From Heliocidaris erythrogramma (Eukaryota > Echinodermata > Echinoidea > Camarodonta > Echinometridae), in assembly GCA_025617745.1 (NCBI GenBank), contig CM046853.1:14489174-14553173 (forward strand): DNA of 64,000 nt. The letters are read 5' to 3'. Below the pieces are notes generated by a model that did not search any database, was not told the DNA's origin, and worked only from the letters and a program-made list of their open reading frames with translations. Position 1 is the first letter of the stretch. Every line of letters begins with the position of its first letter. Of this stretch, positions 1 to 9,870 are shown piece by piece. Both the position numbers and the translations under genes were made by a program.

Positions 1-338
1 TTTCGTATGTACTGAAATAGGACTGAACTTAGTGAACTGAATATTACTTGTGTGTGAACTTGTAATTCGAGGAATCGGTTCTTGGACACCTTTATGTTAA
101 TGAAAAAGGGATATAATGTCTTGTCCTTGAACTATGGTAAGATAGGGGTGAGTTTGCGAAAGAGTCCTTACAATAGGGGTATTTCAAAGTACCATTTTTT
201 CCTGGTTTTGACGTAAAAAAGGGGTTAAATTTCACAAAATGTCCTTGAAACTGACTGGAAAAGGGGGTTATTTGCATTTGTGGTAACGGTCATACGCATC
301 TCCCTCTTCGGGCGAGTGGCTTCACCGGGCCACAGTCA
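1..338. other. Non-coding, repeat-like sequence
   Basis: Contains short runs of A/G and phrases resembling dispersed repeats, with no open frame that looks like protein. I see no gene or RNA here. Confidence 0.4.
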
Positions 339-1240
339 TCAAACAACGGTGTAGGCACAGCTAGGTGAGAGTTCACAAGACATCACATCACAGAAATTTA
401 GATCATAATAATAATATATAAAATTTATAAGACGCCGAATCAACTTGATCAAATGCTCAAGGCGATCCCTCGAACTTGCTTGTACTCCAATCACTTGTGA
501 GTAGACCAATTTGGTGTCATATAATATTGACTCACCAAAGTCGATGGCCTTCTTCCCCATGCTCATCAATACCACATTCTTTGATATAGGAGCAGAGTAA
601 CCTTCTGGCAGATTTTGTTCAAATTCTTTCATCTGCTTCATTCCTATTGCATGTGCAATATCTACATTCACTGACTCGGGAGCAAGACGGCCACTCACAA
701 CATTTACGATCATGGCTTTTGGATGACCCTTTGGCTCCAAGGGAAGATGCAGGTATCTAATTTACTTCTACCCTTTCTGTCGATTTTGTCTTGCTGAGAT
801 ACGAGATGCATACTCTTGTGTTTTGTAGCACTGCAACATGATGCATTTTCCTGAATGTCAGACAGATCTTGAAGCATCTTTCTGCAAGCATGCAAACTAA
901 GGCCCCATGTCTTCATGGTTCCAGGTTTGAGTGTGATTCCGATGATGTCACACTTGCCATGTCCATACCTCGTGAAGGTACTCTCTATATATGAACATAT
1001 CGCTCCATATGCCGTTCCAGATCCCTTGATTATGGCGCATGACATGCTCACCTTGCCAGAAATTCTGAAGGACGTCTTCCGGAAGAGCTTCCATGCTCCA
1101 GAGATAGAGCAAAGAATATTGAGCATAATTAACGTGTGCGGATGCAAAGAAGTAGGGGATCATGAGCTTCACTGCCTGGAGATGAAGGGCCCAATCAGCT
1201 TCTCGCCCTCACATACATCATCATGGTGAGCACAGGATTG
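339..1240 (-). pseudogene. Decayed fragment of an uncharacterised multi-copy invertebrate protein family
   Basis: Two adjacent minus-strand frames (about 1147-710 and 740-339) read as consecutive parts of one protein. The first ends in a basic stretch followed by KLDTCIFP; the second begins with a GHPKAMIVNVVSGRLAPESV block, then an acidic region and YDTKLVYSQVIGVQASSRD. From memory, this order (LxTCIxPL, then VNVVSGRxxPxxVNVD, then YDTxLxYxRVIGLQ, then a DxxxVxxxELSP block) recurs in large uncharacterised families of marine invertebrates. I do not know the function and assign none. The frame changes between the two pieces, and about 20 residues of unrelated sequence separate the SSRD block from a DLNFCDVMSCELSP block. 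It is therefore probably a dead copy rather than a working gene. There is no visible start or full N-terminal half. Confidence 0.45.
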
Positions 1241-3409
1241 ATGAGATTTTGAACCCACATCTTTGTTGTGCAACTCCGTAGCACAAGGTTCTCCAGTTCA
1301 GAAAGAAGCTCTCCTTGGGACTTCACATGACCAGTTGAAAGAGTATCTCGAAGGAGCTATTCAGCTACCATCCGAATGGCTCTCATGTTCAATTTCATAG
1401 GGAGTTTCTTCCCTGTCATCATCTTGCCAACACCTTCACATGTGGATGCCAATATCTCTGCAAGACAAGTGTCAGATCATTTTTTGGAGCAAATTTTTTT
1501 AAAAACATGTATGATGTACATGTGTAGAGCTGAGTACATGTACTTTTTGTCATCTACAAAAAGTGAACGTCATTTGCTTTGTCTTTAGTGTATATATATA
1601 TATACACTAAAGACAAAACAAATATATATATATAGTGTGTGTGTGTGTGTGTGTGTGTTTGGGAAGGGGGCTACCCTTCCCCCCCCCCCCCCCCTCCCCT
1701 GACCCATCCCCCATCCCTATATCAGGAAAAAATACAAAATCTTATTTAATCGACTTTGTACTGAATATCATAGCAATATTTGTATAGGCCACTGGGGGCG
1801 CCATATTGACAATAAGCCGCCATTTTATATCTAGTTATCAAAACATTGTCATATCTTCAAACTAACCTCAGATTTGGATTCTCCATCCCAAAAAACCTTT
1901 ATTACCCATTTTTGAAAATTCTAGGGATGTTTAAAATAGGTAAACAGCATTTCCAAGATGGCCGCCGGCGGCCATTTTGGATTTTCGCGTATATCTCAAA
2001 TTGCTCAATGCTGACAGAGCTCCAGCATGTGGATTGTTAAAATAGAAGGTCTAAACAGTCCATATCAATTTAAAAAAAAACTATAACATTCAAATGCAAA
2101 CTTAGGCCCAAAATCCGGGTTTGGCTGCCGGACTATAGCGACCGAGTGGGGGAGGGTGTGGGAAGGGGTATCCCCTCCCACACCAGGGACTTTTTCAAAA
2201 TTCTGTCTATAAAACTTGCATTTCAGAGCATCCCAAAATGTTTTTTTTAATGAAAAGAAGGAATGCACGGATCTACGCCAGTAGACGGAACCCCTCAATT
2301 GAGAATAACAATGCGAGCCAACAAATTTTCTTCGACATTTTCGCATTGAAATTATGGAAAATGTCTTATTTCCTTACTTCTAATCATTAAAAATTGTGAT
2401 GGTATTTCAAGATCAAACATAATGAGTTTGGACAATTATTAGTTTTAAATTAATGTATCATAATTCTTATTTATTTTATCCAAAAATATTGGGGGATGAT
2501 AATACAAGCCAGCATTCCCCACCTCAATATTTTGGGGGGATATATACCCCCCCCCCCCCGATCAACACCCATGATCCTCTTGCTAAATATTGTGCCCCCA
2601 TAATATAGATAAAGTGCATAAAACAGCATTTGCATGAGGTTCAACATTGAAAAGAAAAGTAACTTTCGGTCGACTTGCTAAAATCCTCGACTGTATTTCA
2701 AGGGTTTTCGGTTAATTTTGCTCCAAATTTTAGAAGGGAGTGACTAGAAAACACTAACATTTTATCAATGTACAAAATTGTAACTTCTCTGCCGCTCAAT
2801 GGCAGTGGTCAATTGCAAATCTTCTTGGGTACAAAATGCGCTATAGAAATTGTGTTTTTTAGGATAAAAAATGCAACAAAAAGCAAACCTACAAAATGAA
2901 GGTGGGCACTGGGGGGGGGGGGGGGAGCGCAACTTCATTATTTGCCCCAGGCGCTATAATCCTTAGCTATACGCCACTGCAATCCATGAACAGGGGCCGC
3001 GGAGCGTTTTTGAAAGTGGGGGGGGGGGGGGGGGGGGGGGGGGGGCTTATTTTGATTTCACTTGAATAATGACAATTTCAAACCTTTTTTCCGGGCATTT
3101 AATGAAACGTGTCTACTCAAAAAGGTGTCTGTGCGTGTGTGTGTGTGTGGGGGGGGGGGGGGGGAGTTGCCCGGTTCCGCGGCCCATGATGATATTCGGG
3201 CAACTATAATAATCTTAATTTCCCGGTAAACCGTGCGCTTAGAAACATCCGTATTAAGCGCCTATTATTATTATATTATTAATCACTTAATATTGGCGGC
3301 AGCGAGGAGCTGAATATCCACATAATTTGTGCAGCGAGGTTCCCAGATAATTATTACCGGTATATATAACTTCTCAACTCTGTACGTTTTCACTCCAATA
3401 GGTTTTTAC
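1241..3409. other. Gene-free stretch with microsatellites and G/C homopolymers
   Basis: Holds an alternating TA/TG microsatellite near 1590-1660, C runs near 1680-1696 and 2549-2560, G runs near 2910-2924, 3018-3045 and 3150-3164, and GGCGCCATATTG-type phrases near 1795. Open frames here are short and low complexity. An end resembling a hAT terminus (ACGCCACTG) lies near 2972. No gene is supported. Confidence 0.5.
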
Positions 3410-3710
3410 TAATTTGCTCGCTTGCAAATATTTCGAAATTGAAAAGTTGATATTCGGGCAAAAGGCGTCTACTCCCTCCTTGCAAAAACGGGTCTGTATG
3501 ATCAAGATCTCGACATCTTTGATTTTCTTGTATTATTATTATTATTATTATTTTTTTTTTTTTTTTTTTTTTTTTGGGGGGGGGGGGGGAGAGATTAGGG
3601 TCCAGCATTTTCGGCAAGTTTGGGTTTCACACTCTAAATTGTCGGAAAATTTGGGTGTCGATCACAGTACCCCCGCCCCCTTCAAAATGTTCTATCGACG
3701 CCCCTGCAAA
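3410..3710 (+). repeat. Dispersed repeat copy 1 (partner at 51270)
   Basis: Phrases such as ATTCGGGC, CTCCTTGC, ATGATCAAGATCTC and GACGCCCCTG occur in the same order at 51406-51570. Between them is an ATT trinucleotide tract followed by a T run and a G run. Two diverged copies of one interspersed family; terminal structure not resolved. Confidence 0.5.
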
Positions 3711-4220
3711 GAGGTTCTTTTTTATTTTTTCAATGAAAACATCTTTCTGTAATGTGTTTCACGGTAAATATTATTTAACTCTTCATTTTTGGATACAAAG
3801 TGGCCAAGAAGAACCAATCCTCGAATAGGGTGTACACCCCCTCCAGACCCCCATAACCCCCTCCCCCCCCCCCCCCCCCCCCCCCCCCCCCACTGAGCGA
3901 CTTTTTAGAGAGGCTGGCGAGACTGACAAACCTTCATTTGTGTGCCCCCTCTTAGTTGGTAAGTTTTGTCTCTTTTTTCCAAAAAGCACCCCCCCCCCCT
4001 GAAAATAGCTGGTGACGGCAGGCCTATGCAAGATCTAAAAAAATCGCTGTTAACGTAAATATCAGAAATTTCACGGGTTTCCCTGAATATGGTGTCAAAA
4101 ACTTCTCGACTACTAGTACTAGTATAGCTCCCGAATCAAATCCTCGTTACGGGTGCTTTTCAGAACGTCATGGACGTCAAGGACCTCAATGAGAGTGAGA
4201 CAAAAGCCCCCCCCCCCCCC

Positions 4221-4391
4221 TCCCAGCCTCTTGTCGAGGCCCTGGCGCTGTTGAAATCCTTGGCGATATGGAGGCAAAATTTCTGGCGAGCGAAGCGATC
4301 CAGAAAAACCGAGGCGCATCAAGCGCCTCGGTTTTTTGCCTCCATATCACCAAGGATTTCAACAGCGCCAGGTGGGCCTCGACAAGAGGCT
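4221..4391. repeat. Inverted repeat with a second hairpin in its centre
   Basis: Arms of roughly 55 bases (4221-4275 and 4335-4391) are near-perfect reverse complements, sharing CGCTGTTGAAATCCTTGG and ATGGAGGCAAAA. Inside them a shorter perfect hairpin (AAACCGAGGCGC, loop ATCAA, and its complement) sits at about 4305-4335. C runs flank both sides. Looks like a foldback or MITE-type insertion. Confidence 0.6.
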
Positions 4392-5630
4392 ACCCCCCCC
4401 CCCCCCCCCCTCCCCTCCGGCCACGGCGGGGATTTTTTGGATGTCATTTGATAGAAGAGACCCTAAGCTATCCACATATATAAACAAAATAGAAAATTCC
4501 CACGAATATTTTGAAATATTTATTTGGGGAGACTTTTTTAGGGACGTGACTGTCCAAAAGGACCGTGCATCTATATCGGGATCGCTGACATCGACAGCTC
4601 TCAGAGTCAGATCCATTCCAGCTAGCAGCACCTGTTTCGTGCACCATGTTAGTCCACTGCCTGATCGGTCTGCACTGACGATAATAGCCGATGAAGCTAC
4701 ATTATATGACATCAGCCGATAGAGGGCCGATATTGTACACGATAATTGGAGTTGTCAGACCGTCCAGTCGATTTGCTAGATCTCCTCCGTATTTTAGGAC
4801 CTCCGTAATTAGCATAAGTAAACAAACACGTCATAAATGATCCTGATTGGTGGTTTGAATTCATGACGCAATTTTGATTGAATTACCTAATGAATAATTA
4901 CTAGCCTACTTCGAGTCCATCTCGTATTTTTTTTAGCAATTATTTTGTATTAAGATGATATTACAAAAAATATATGTGAATTTAAGCAAAGAAAAATACT
5001 CATATTGATTTAATATTTGCTTAAAATTTGTTGAAATATTTTTTGTTCCTTTGAGAAAATAAAATTATTCACAACATTTTAAAATGTTACGCAACACAAA
5101 GACTATCTTAAACAGATGTACGCGTCCGTTCATTTCGCAATACACACAAAAGGGATCCATCAACATGCAGCCACCACGCACGGGATGAGCAAGTGAGAGG
5201 TGCATTGGACTATGCACAGAGTAAAATTGGTTTTGAACCGCATTCACAACAACGTTCTTCACTGGATTCTTTTGTCAAATGTTAATGTCTCGTGGAGTCC
5301 AGAAAAAGTTAGCTGGAATCGAACTAATATTATACATGTATTGATCGGCATTTTCGCTATCTTCTCTATCTTCTCAACAAATTAAAATAAAAATTAGAAA
5401 GTCTCATTTCTTTCTGACTCTGATTTCGACAAATGCAAATTTCGGGACAGAATACTGGACGACAAGAAACATGTAATAAATACTGGTACACATGGATACA
5501 AGTCATATTTTAAAGACTGAAATTTGTCCTACTTTTGACAATATTTCCAAGTTTTTTCATGAATCTTTTACACACATGACACATGCATTATTCTATGGGT
5601 GATATTTTGTGCAACATGAAAGTCAGGTAC
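4392..5630. other. Gene-free sequence
   Basis: Open frames at 4336-4722 on both strands are opposite readings of the same C-rich low-complexity start and have no recognisable domain. AT-rich from 4800 onward. No supported feature. Confidence 0.4.
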
Positions 5631-5904
5631 CGGGGCAGCATTTCATGAACATGTCAGACGAAAAAAAGCTTACAGATCTGACAAATACGTCATCATAAAC
5701 AACTTGTCATATCTGACATAAATACCGTTTCACAAAGCCGCCATTTGGTCATTTTTTGGTAGACGTGTCCTAATTTGTCAGTAGGCTTGTCCATTAGGAT
5801 TCACTAGGTCAGACGGCTTTGTGAAACGGTATTATGGTCAGATCTGCCAAGTTGTCAGATCTGACAACTTTTTACGTCTGAAATGTTTATGAAATGGAGC
5901 CAGT
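5631..5904. mobile_element. MITE-like inverted-repeat element
   Basis: Left end GGGGCAGCATTTCATGAACA and right end TGTTTATGAAATGGAGCC are imperfect inverted repeats, and inner segments (AGATCTGACAA, ACCGTTTCACAAAGCCG against CGGCTTTGTGAAACGGT) continue the palindrome. No coding capacity. Superfamily not determined; no clear target duplication. Confidence 0.6.
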
Positions 5905-6590
5905 TTAATAAGTTTGGTCATTTGTAGTGCTATTTTTTACCCTGTTCGATCAACCGACATTACTACTGTATGTAACCCTTGAATCTGCAATGTTTCTATA
6001 AATTCTTCAATCACTACATGAATTACATCTCATTAATAAAATGCATCTTCTTTTCTATGAAAGATTTTAGAGGTCAGATTTTCATTTCAATTTTTATCGT
6101 TTTTTTCTGTTTTGCATCATCGGATGTGCACTGAACTACTGAACGAGACATTATACAATATCCCATAATGTCACAAAAAGTTTGAGTAAAAACCATAAGA
6201 TAATATGGTGTAAACATGACCAAAAAAAAGATAAACACTGATCGCAAAATACCCTCACTGAATATGCATGCATACATGTTATATTAACATTAATGTTAAT
6301 ATAAGATAGATGGTCACACATTTCTGACATATGTACATTTCTTGACGGGTAATGGCATCATGAAAGGGTCCACAAATGTCCACAATCTTTTTCTTCAGTT
6401 CAGTTCTCACTATCTTAGCAGAATTCAGTCTTATATAATGACAGGTAGTAACTAACTCAACATTGAAAATCATACACCATCTCAACTGAAATTTGCTTGC
6501 CATCCTTTATGACATAATCCAATACACTTTTTGAAGTGATCTATCCCAACGTTTCCATAATAAAATAAAAAGGAAACTTCACTATTCCAA
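5905..6590. other. Gene-free AT-rich sequence
   Basis: Small minus-strand open frames at 6074-6277 and 6279-6503 have no recognisable domains. A short palindrome TAACATTAATGTTA lies near 6284-6297. Confidence 0.35.
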
Positions 6591-6598
6591 ACTGATTT

Positions 6599-6802
6599 GG
6601 CATTATCGTGAAATAGTCCCCGCTTCAAAAAAATCTAAGTTTTTTTAGGATTAGGATTAGGGTTAGGGTTTAGGATCAGGGTTAGGTTTTAGGGTTAGGG
6701 TTAGGGTTTAGGATTAGGATTAGGGTTAGGGTAGGGTTTAGGATTAGGGTTAGGGTTAGGGTTAGGGTTAGGGTATGGTGGGGACTATATCACGATTATG
6801 CC
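6599..6802. mobile_element. Short TIR transposon carrying telomere-type repeats
   Basis: Terminal inverted repeats of about 23 bases (GGCATTATCGTG at the left, CACGATTATGCC at the right, both running on to a CCCC/GGGG end, two mismatches). They are flanked by identical 8-base direct repeats ACTGATTT at 6591-6598 and 6803-6810. An 8-bp target duplication fits hAT-like (also P or Merlin) transposons. The interior is almost entirely TTAGGG-type repeat. No transposase is encoded, so it is a non-autonomous copy. Confidence 0.8.
6645..6775 (+). repeat. Interstitial telomeric (TTAGGG)n repeat
   Basis: About 130 bases of TTAGGG with common variants TTTAGGG, TTAGGA and TAGGATT; the last third is the cleanest. 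TTAGGG is the vertebrate and echinoderm telomere unit. It lies inside the TIR element at 6599-6802. Confidence 0.9.
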
Positions 6803-7068
6803 ACTGATTTAACTAATTCACAGATTAGGTACAAAAAACATCCAATTACAGTTTGTTGAACTGTTCAAATGTTGTGCAATACTGTACGGTACAATTTGAA
6901 AACAATTTTCGGACGGCAAAAAAGTTCCAAAACTCTCGCTGACAAGATTATCAAATCCTATCAATAACACATAACGTTGACGAAGACATTCTATACAGTA
7001 CACCGTTTATCTCATGTTGATAAACCATTTCACCCATACGGTGTGTGTGCGAATGAATGTATGACATT

Positions 7069-7945
7069 TGCTCCGGCGGCAATTGCTCCTGCGACAAATG
7101 CTCCTAAAAATACGACAATTGCTCCGCGACAATTGCTCCGCGATAATTGCTCCTGCGACAATTGCTCCGTCGACATTTGCTCCTGCGATAATTGCTCCGT
7201 CGACATTTGCTCCTGCGACAATTGCTCCGTCGACATTTGCTCCTGCGACAATTGCTCCGTCGACATTTGCTCCGATCGAGCGACAATTGCTCCGCGACAA
7301 CTGCTCCGTCGATAGAAATGCATATATGCGACAATTGCCCCTGCGACAATTGCTCCGTCGACATTTGCTCCGATCGAGCGACAATTGCTCCGCGACAACT
7401 GCTCCGTCGATAGAAATGCATATATGCGACAATTGCCCCTGCGACAATTGCTCCGTCGACATTTGCTCCGATCGAGCGACAATTGCTCCGTCGATAAAAT
7501 GAATATATGAGACAATTGCGACAATTGTTTCTGCAACAATTGTTTTGTCGACATTTGCTCCGATCGAGCGACAATTACCTACTCCGCGACAACTGCTCCG
7601 TCGATAATAATGAATATATGCGACAATTGCTCCGCCGATAAAAATGAATATGCGACAATTGCTCCGCGACAATAAACTCAGTAAATAGAAATAAATATTT
7701 GCTCCTCGACAATTGCTCCGTTGACATTTGCTCCGGCGACATTAGCTCCGGCGGAAAGCACTCGATCCGCCGACATTTGTTTCATTCGAGCCACAATTCC
7801 TTCGCGACATTAGCTCCGTCAAATAAAATGAATATGTGACAATATCATTGCTCCGCAACAATTGCTCATATGACAACTTGTCCGCCGACATCTGTTCCGT
7901 CGGCCGTCGTTAATGCTTATGTATGTGACAATTGCTCCAACGACA
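7069..7945 (+). repeat. CGACAATTGCTCC tandem array, copy 1
   Basis: Dozens of 13-base motifs CGACAATTGCTCC or CGACATTTGCTCC joined by 0-3 base linkers (GT, TG, G). The regular part (7140-7270) alternates the two motifs in 30-base units. From 7273 a 98-base higher-order unit (starting CGATCGAG and including TCGATAGAAATGCATATATG) recurs at 7371 and 7469, then more loosely at 7561. The array decays after about 7680. All frames stay open because of the repeat, which explains the long minus-strand frame at 7007-7672; I do not regard any as protein-coding. Copy 2 is at 12420-13010 in the opposite orientation. Confidence 0.85.
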
Positions 7946-8119
7946 ACCTTATATAAAATCCTCATCAAAAGCGAACACAACGAATTCAGAACAATAGCTG
8001 TTGTTGGTGTTTCGGGATTTGGAAATAAACCTTTTTAAAGATTTTTTCTACCACTTTCCCTTGTGATTTTGCCTATACCTATTAATTATTCATCTATATG
8101 TTTTTATTATTTTGTTACC

Positions 8120-8165
<46 letters not shown>

Positions 8166-8186
8166 ATCTTGGGCATTTTTAACACA
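7946..8186. other. Spacer with C and CT runs
   Basis: A C run and (CT)n microsatellite occupy about 8119-8160. Nothing else supported. Confidence 0.5.
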
Positions 8187-9205
8187 ACTGAGTAAATGAT
8201 TTGTAAACAAATCTTTCGGCATATTACTCCCAGTGTTAAAGATCGTATGCTCGATCTGTAATGAAAAACACAAGTCAGAAAAAATTGGAACCAGCGGGAT
8301 TCGAACCTGTCATCTACTGCTTGCCGGGCAGCGACTTAACCACCAGGCTATTCTGGTTCACGGCCAAGTCACGACGAACTAGAATCAAATACCCAAGATC
8401 CTCTTCTTTCTGACTCATTAATATTCAAACGGTCCGCCGTGGAACAATGGTTAGTAAACGAAGAAGCTTGACTGGGGAGGAATTTTTAATTTGTAAACAA
8501 ATCTTTCGGCATATTACTCCCAGTGTTAAAGATCGTATGCTCGATCTGTAATGAAAAACACAAGTCAGAAAAAATTGGAACATGACTGGGGAGGAATTAA
8601 AAATTCCTCCCCAGTCAAGCTTCTTCGTTTACTAACCATTGTTCCACGGCGGACCGTTTGAATATTAATGAGTCAGAAAGAAGAGGATCTTGGGTATTTG
8701 ATTCTAGTTCGTCGTGACTTGGCCGTGAACCAGAATAGCCTGGTGGTTAAGTCGCTGCCCGGCAAGCAGTAGATGACAGGTTCGAATCCCGCTGGTTCCA
8801 ATTTTTTCTGACTTGTGTTTTCCATTACAGATCGAGCATACGATCTTTAACACTGGGAGTAATATGCCGAAAGATTTGTTTACAAATTAAAAATTCCTCC
8901 CCAGTCAAGCTTCTTCGTTTACTAACCATTGTTCCACGGCGGACCGTTTGAATATTAATGAGTCAGAAAGAAGAGGATCTTGGGTATTTGATTCTAGTTC
9001 GTCGTGACTTGGCCGTGAACCAGAATAGCCTGGTGGTTAAGTCGCTGCCCGGCAAGCAGTAGATGACAGGTTCGAATCCCGCTGGTTCCATTTTTTTCTG
9101 ACTTGTGTTTTTCATTATAGATCGAGCATACGATCTTTAACACTGGGAGTAATATGCCGAAAGATTTGTTTACAAATTAAAATTCCTCCCCAGTCAAGCT
9201 TCTTC
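8187..9205. repeat. Palindromic block of tRNA-like repeat units
   Basis: A unit of about 295 bases occurs once in minus orientation (8190-8490) and twice in tandem in plus orientation (about 8598-8887 and 8888-9185). A partial minus piece lies at 8488-8582, and the axis of symmetry is near 8590. Each full unit contains a tRNA-like core: minus 8287-8360, plus 8727-8800, plus 9017-9090. The cores have an A-box-like TAGCCTGGTGG and a perfect B box GGTTCGAATCC. End arms GAACCAG and CTGGTTC can pair, the anticodon-like loop is CCGGCAA, but the T-stem is poor and position 8-9 spacing is off. This suggests a tRNA-derived repeat rather than a working tRNA gene. A related foldback copy is at 20935-21137. 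Confidence 0.75.
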
Positions 9206-9399
9206 GTTGAGTAAATGATGGCGAACATTTATTTCTAAATTATAGCCATTCTATCTACTAGTCATGACACTTGCTGGTGGGGAAAACAAGCCAGTCCTGT
9301 ATGTGGGTTGTTGCGAATTGCTAAAGTTCATAGGTTCAATTTAATATTGTAATAGTGAGGGGAAGGGAATATACGCCCAAAATATGGGGAATTGGTGGA

Positions 9400-9870
9400 A
9401 TTAAGTGTTCGCTCCCGGGCCTCCCGCCACGTGGAGCTTGCATAATGCCTCGCAAACAAAACAAATTGACATATACATGTATTATACTTATTAATATGGC
9501 AGTACTCTATCAAACAGAAAATATCATAATAATGCCTCTAGCTCCCTGACTCCCCGATGCAGAACTGCATGGTTTAAATATATATATATATATAAACAAA
9601 AATAATACAAACGTGAAAGATAGAATAATTTATACCAGTAATACAAAAGTACGACAATCATTCTGGGTTGCCAAGTTCAACTTTTTAAACTGGTCAAGCG
9701 GGGTATTTAATAAGTGTTCGCTCCCGGGTCACCCTCAGCGTGGAGCTGACAAACGCCTTGCAAACAAAAACAAACAAATATTGACTAAACTGTACAGCTT
9801 TCTTTTTCTCTCTCTAAGCTGGTCATAATTATGCCTGGAACCAGCTCCCCGGCTCCTGCCGCGCTGAGCT
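9400..9870 (+). repeat. Two diverged direct copies about 300 bases apart
   Basis: AAGTGTTCGCTCCCGGG, CGTGGAGCT, GCAAACAAA and ATGCCT..AGCTCCC occur in the same order at about 9400-9560 and 9705-9865. Old tandem duplication of a repeat; no gene seen. Confidence 0.5.

Noticed and set aside
3783-4031. Glycine-rich protein on the minus strand
   Set aside because: Created by a C homopolymer of about 30 bases.
4305-4335. Rho-independent terminator (GC hairpin followed by T run)
   Set aside because: Bacterial signal; the hairpin is the centre of a larger inverted repeat in animal DNA.
6645-6775. True chromosome end or fusion point
   Set aside because: The repeats are bounded by transposon inverted repeats and an 8-bp duplication, with ordinary sequence on both sides.
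7007-7672. 221-aa minus-strand open frame and several overlapping frames in the CGACAATTGCTCC array
   Set aside because: All are translations of the same short repeat in different phases (RRSNCRRSNCR, GAIVAGAIVA, EQLSQEQLS); the frame stays open only because the repeat lacks stops.
7069-7945. CRISPR-like regular repeats
   Set aside because: No unique spacers between the repeats, linkers of 0-3 bases, and the window is an intron-bearing animal genome.
8287-9090. Three functional tRNA genes
   Set aside because: Perfect B box and pairing ends, but weak T-stem, extra bases before the A box, and the cores lie within repeated palindromic units.
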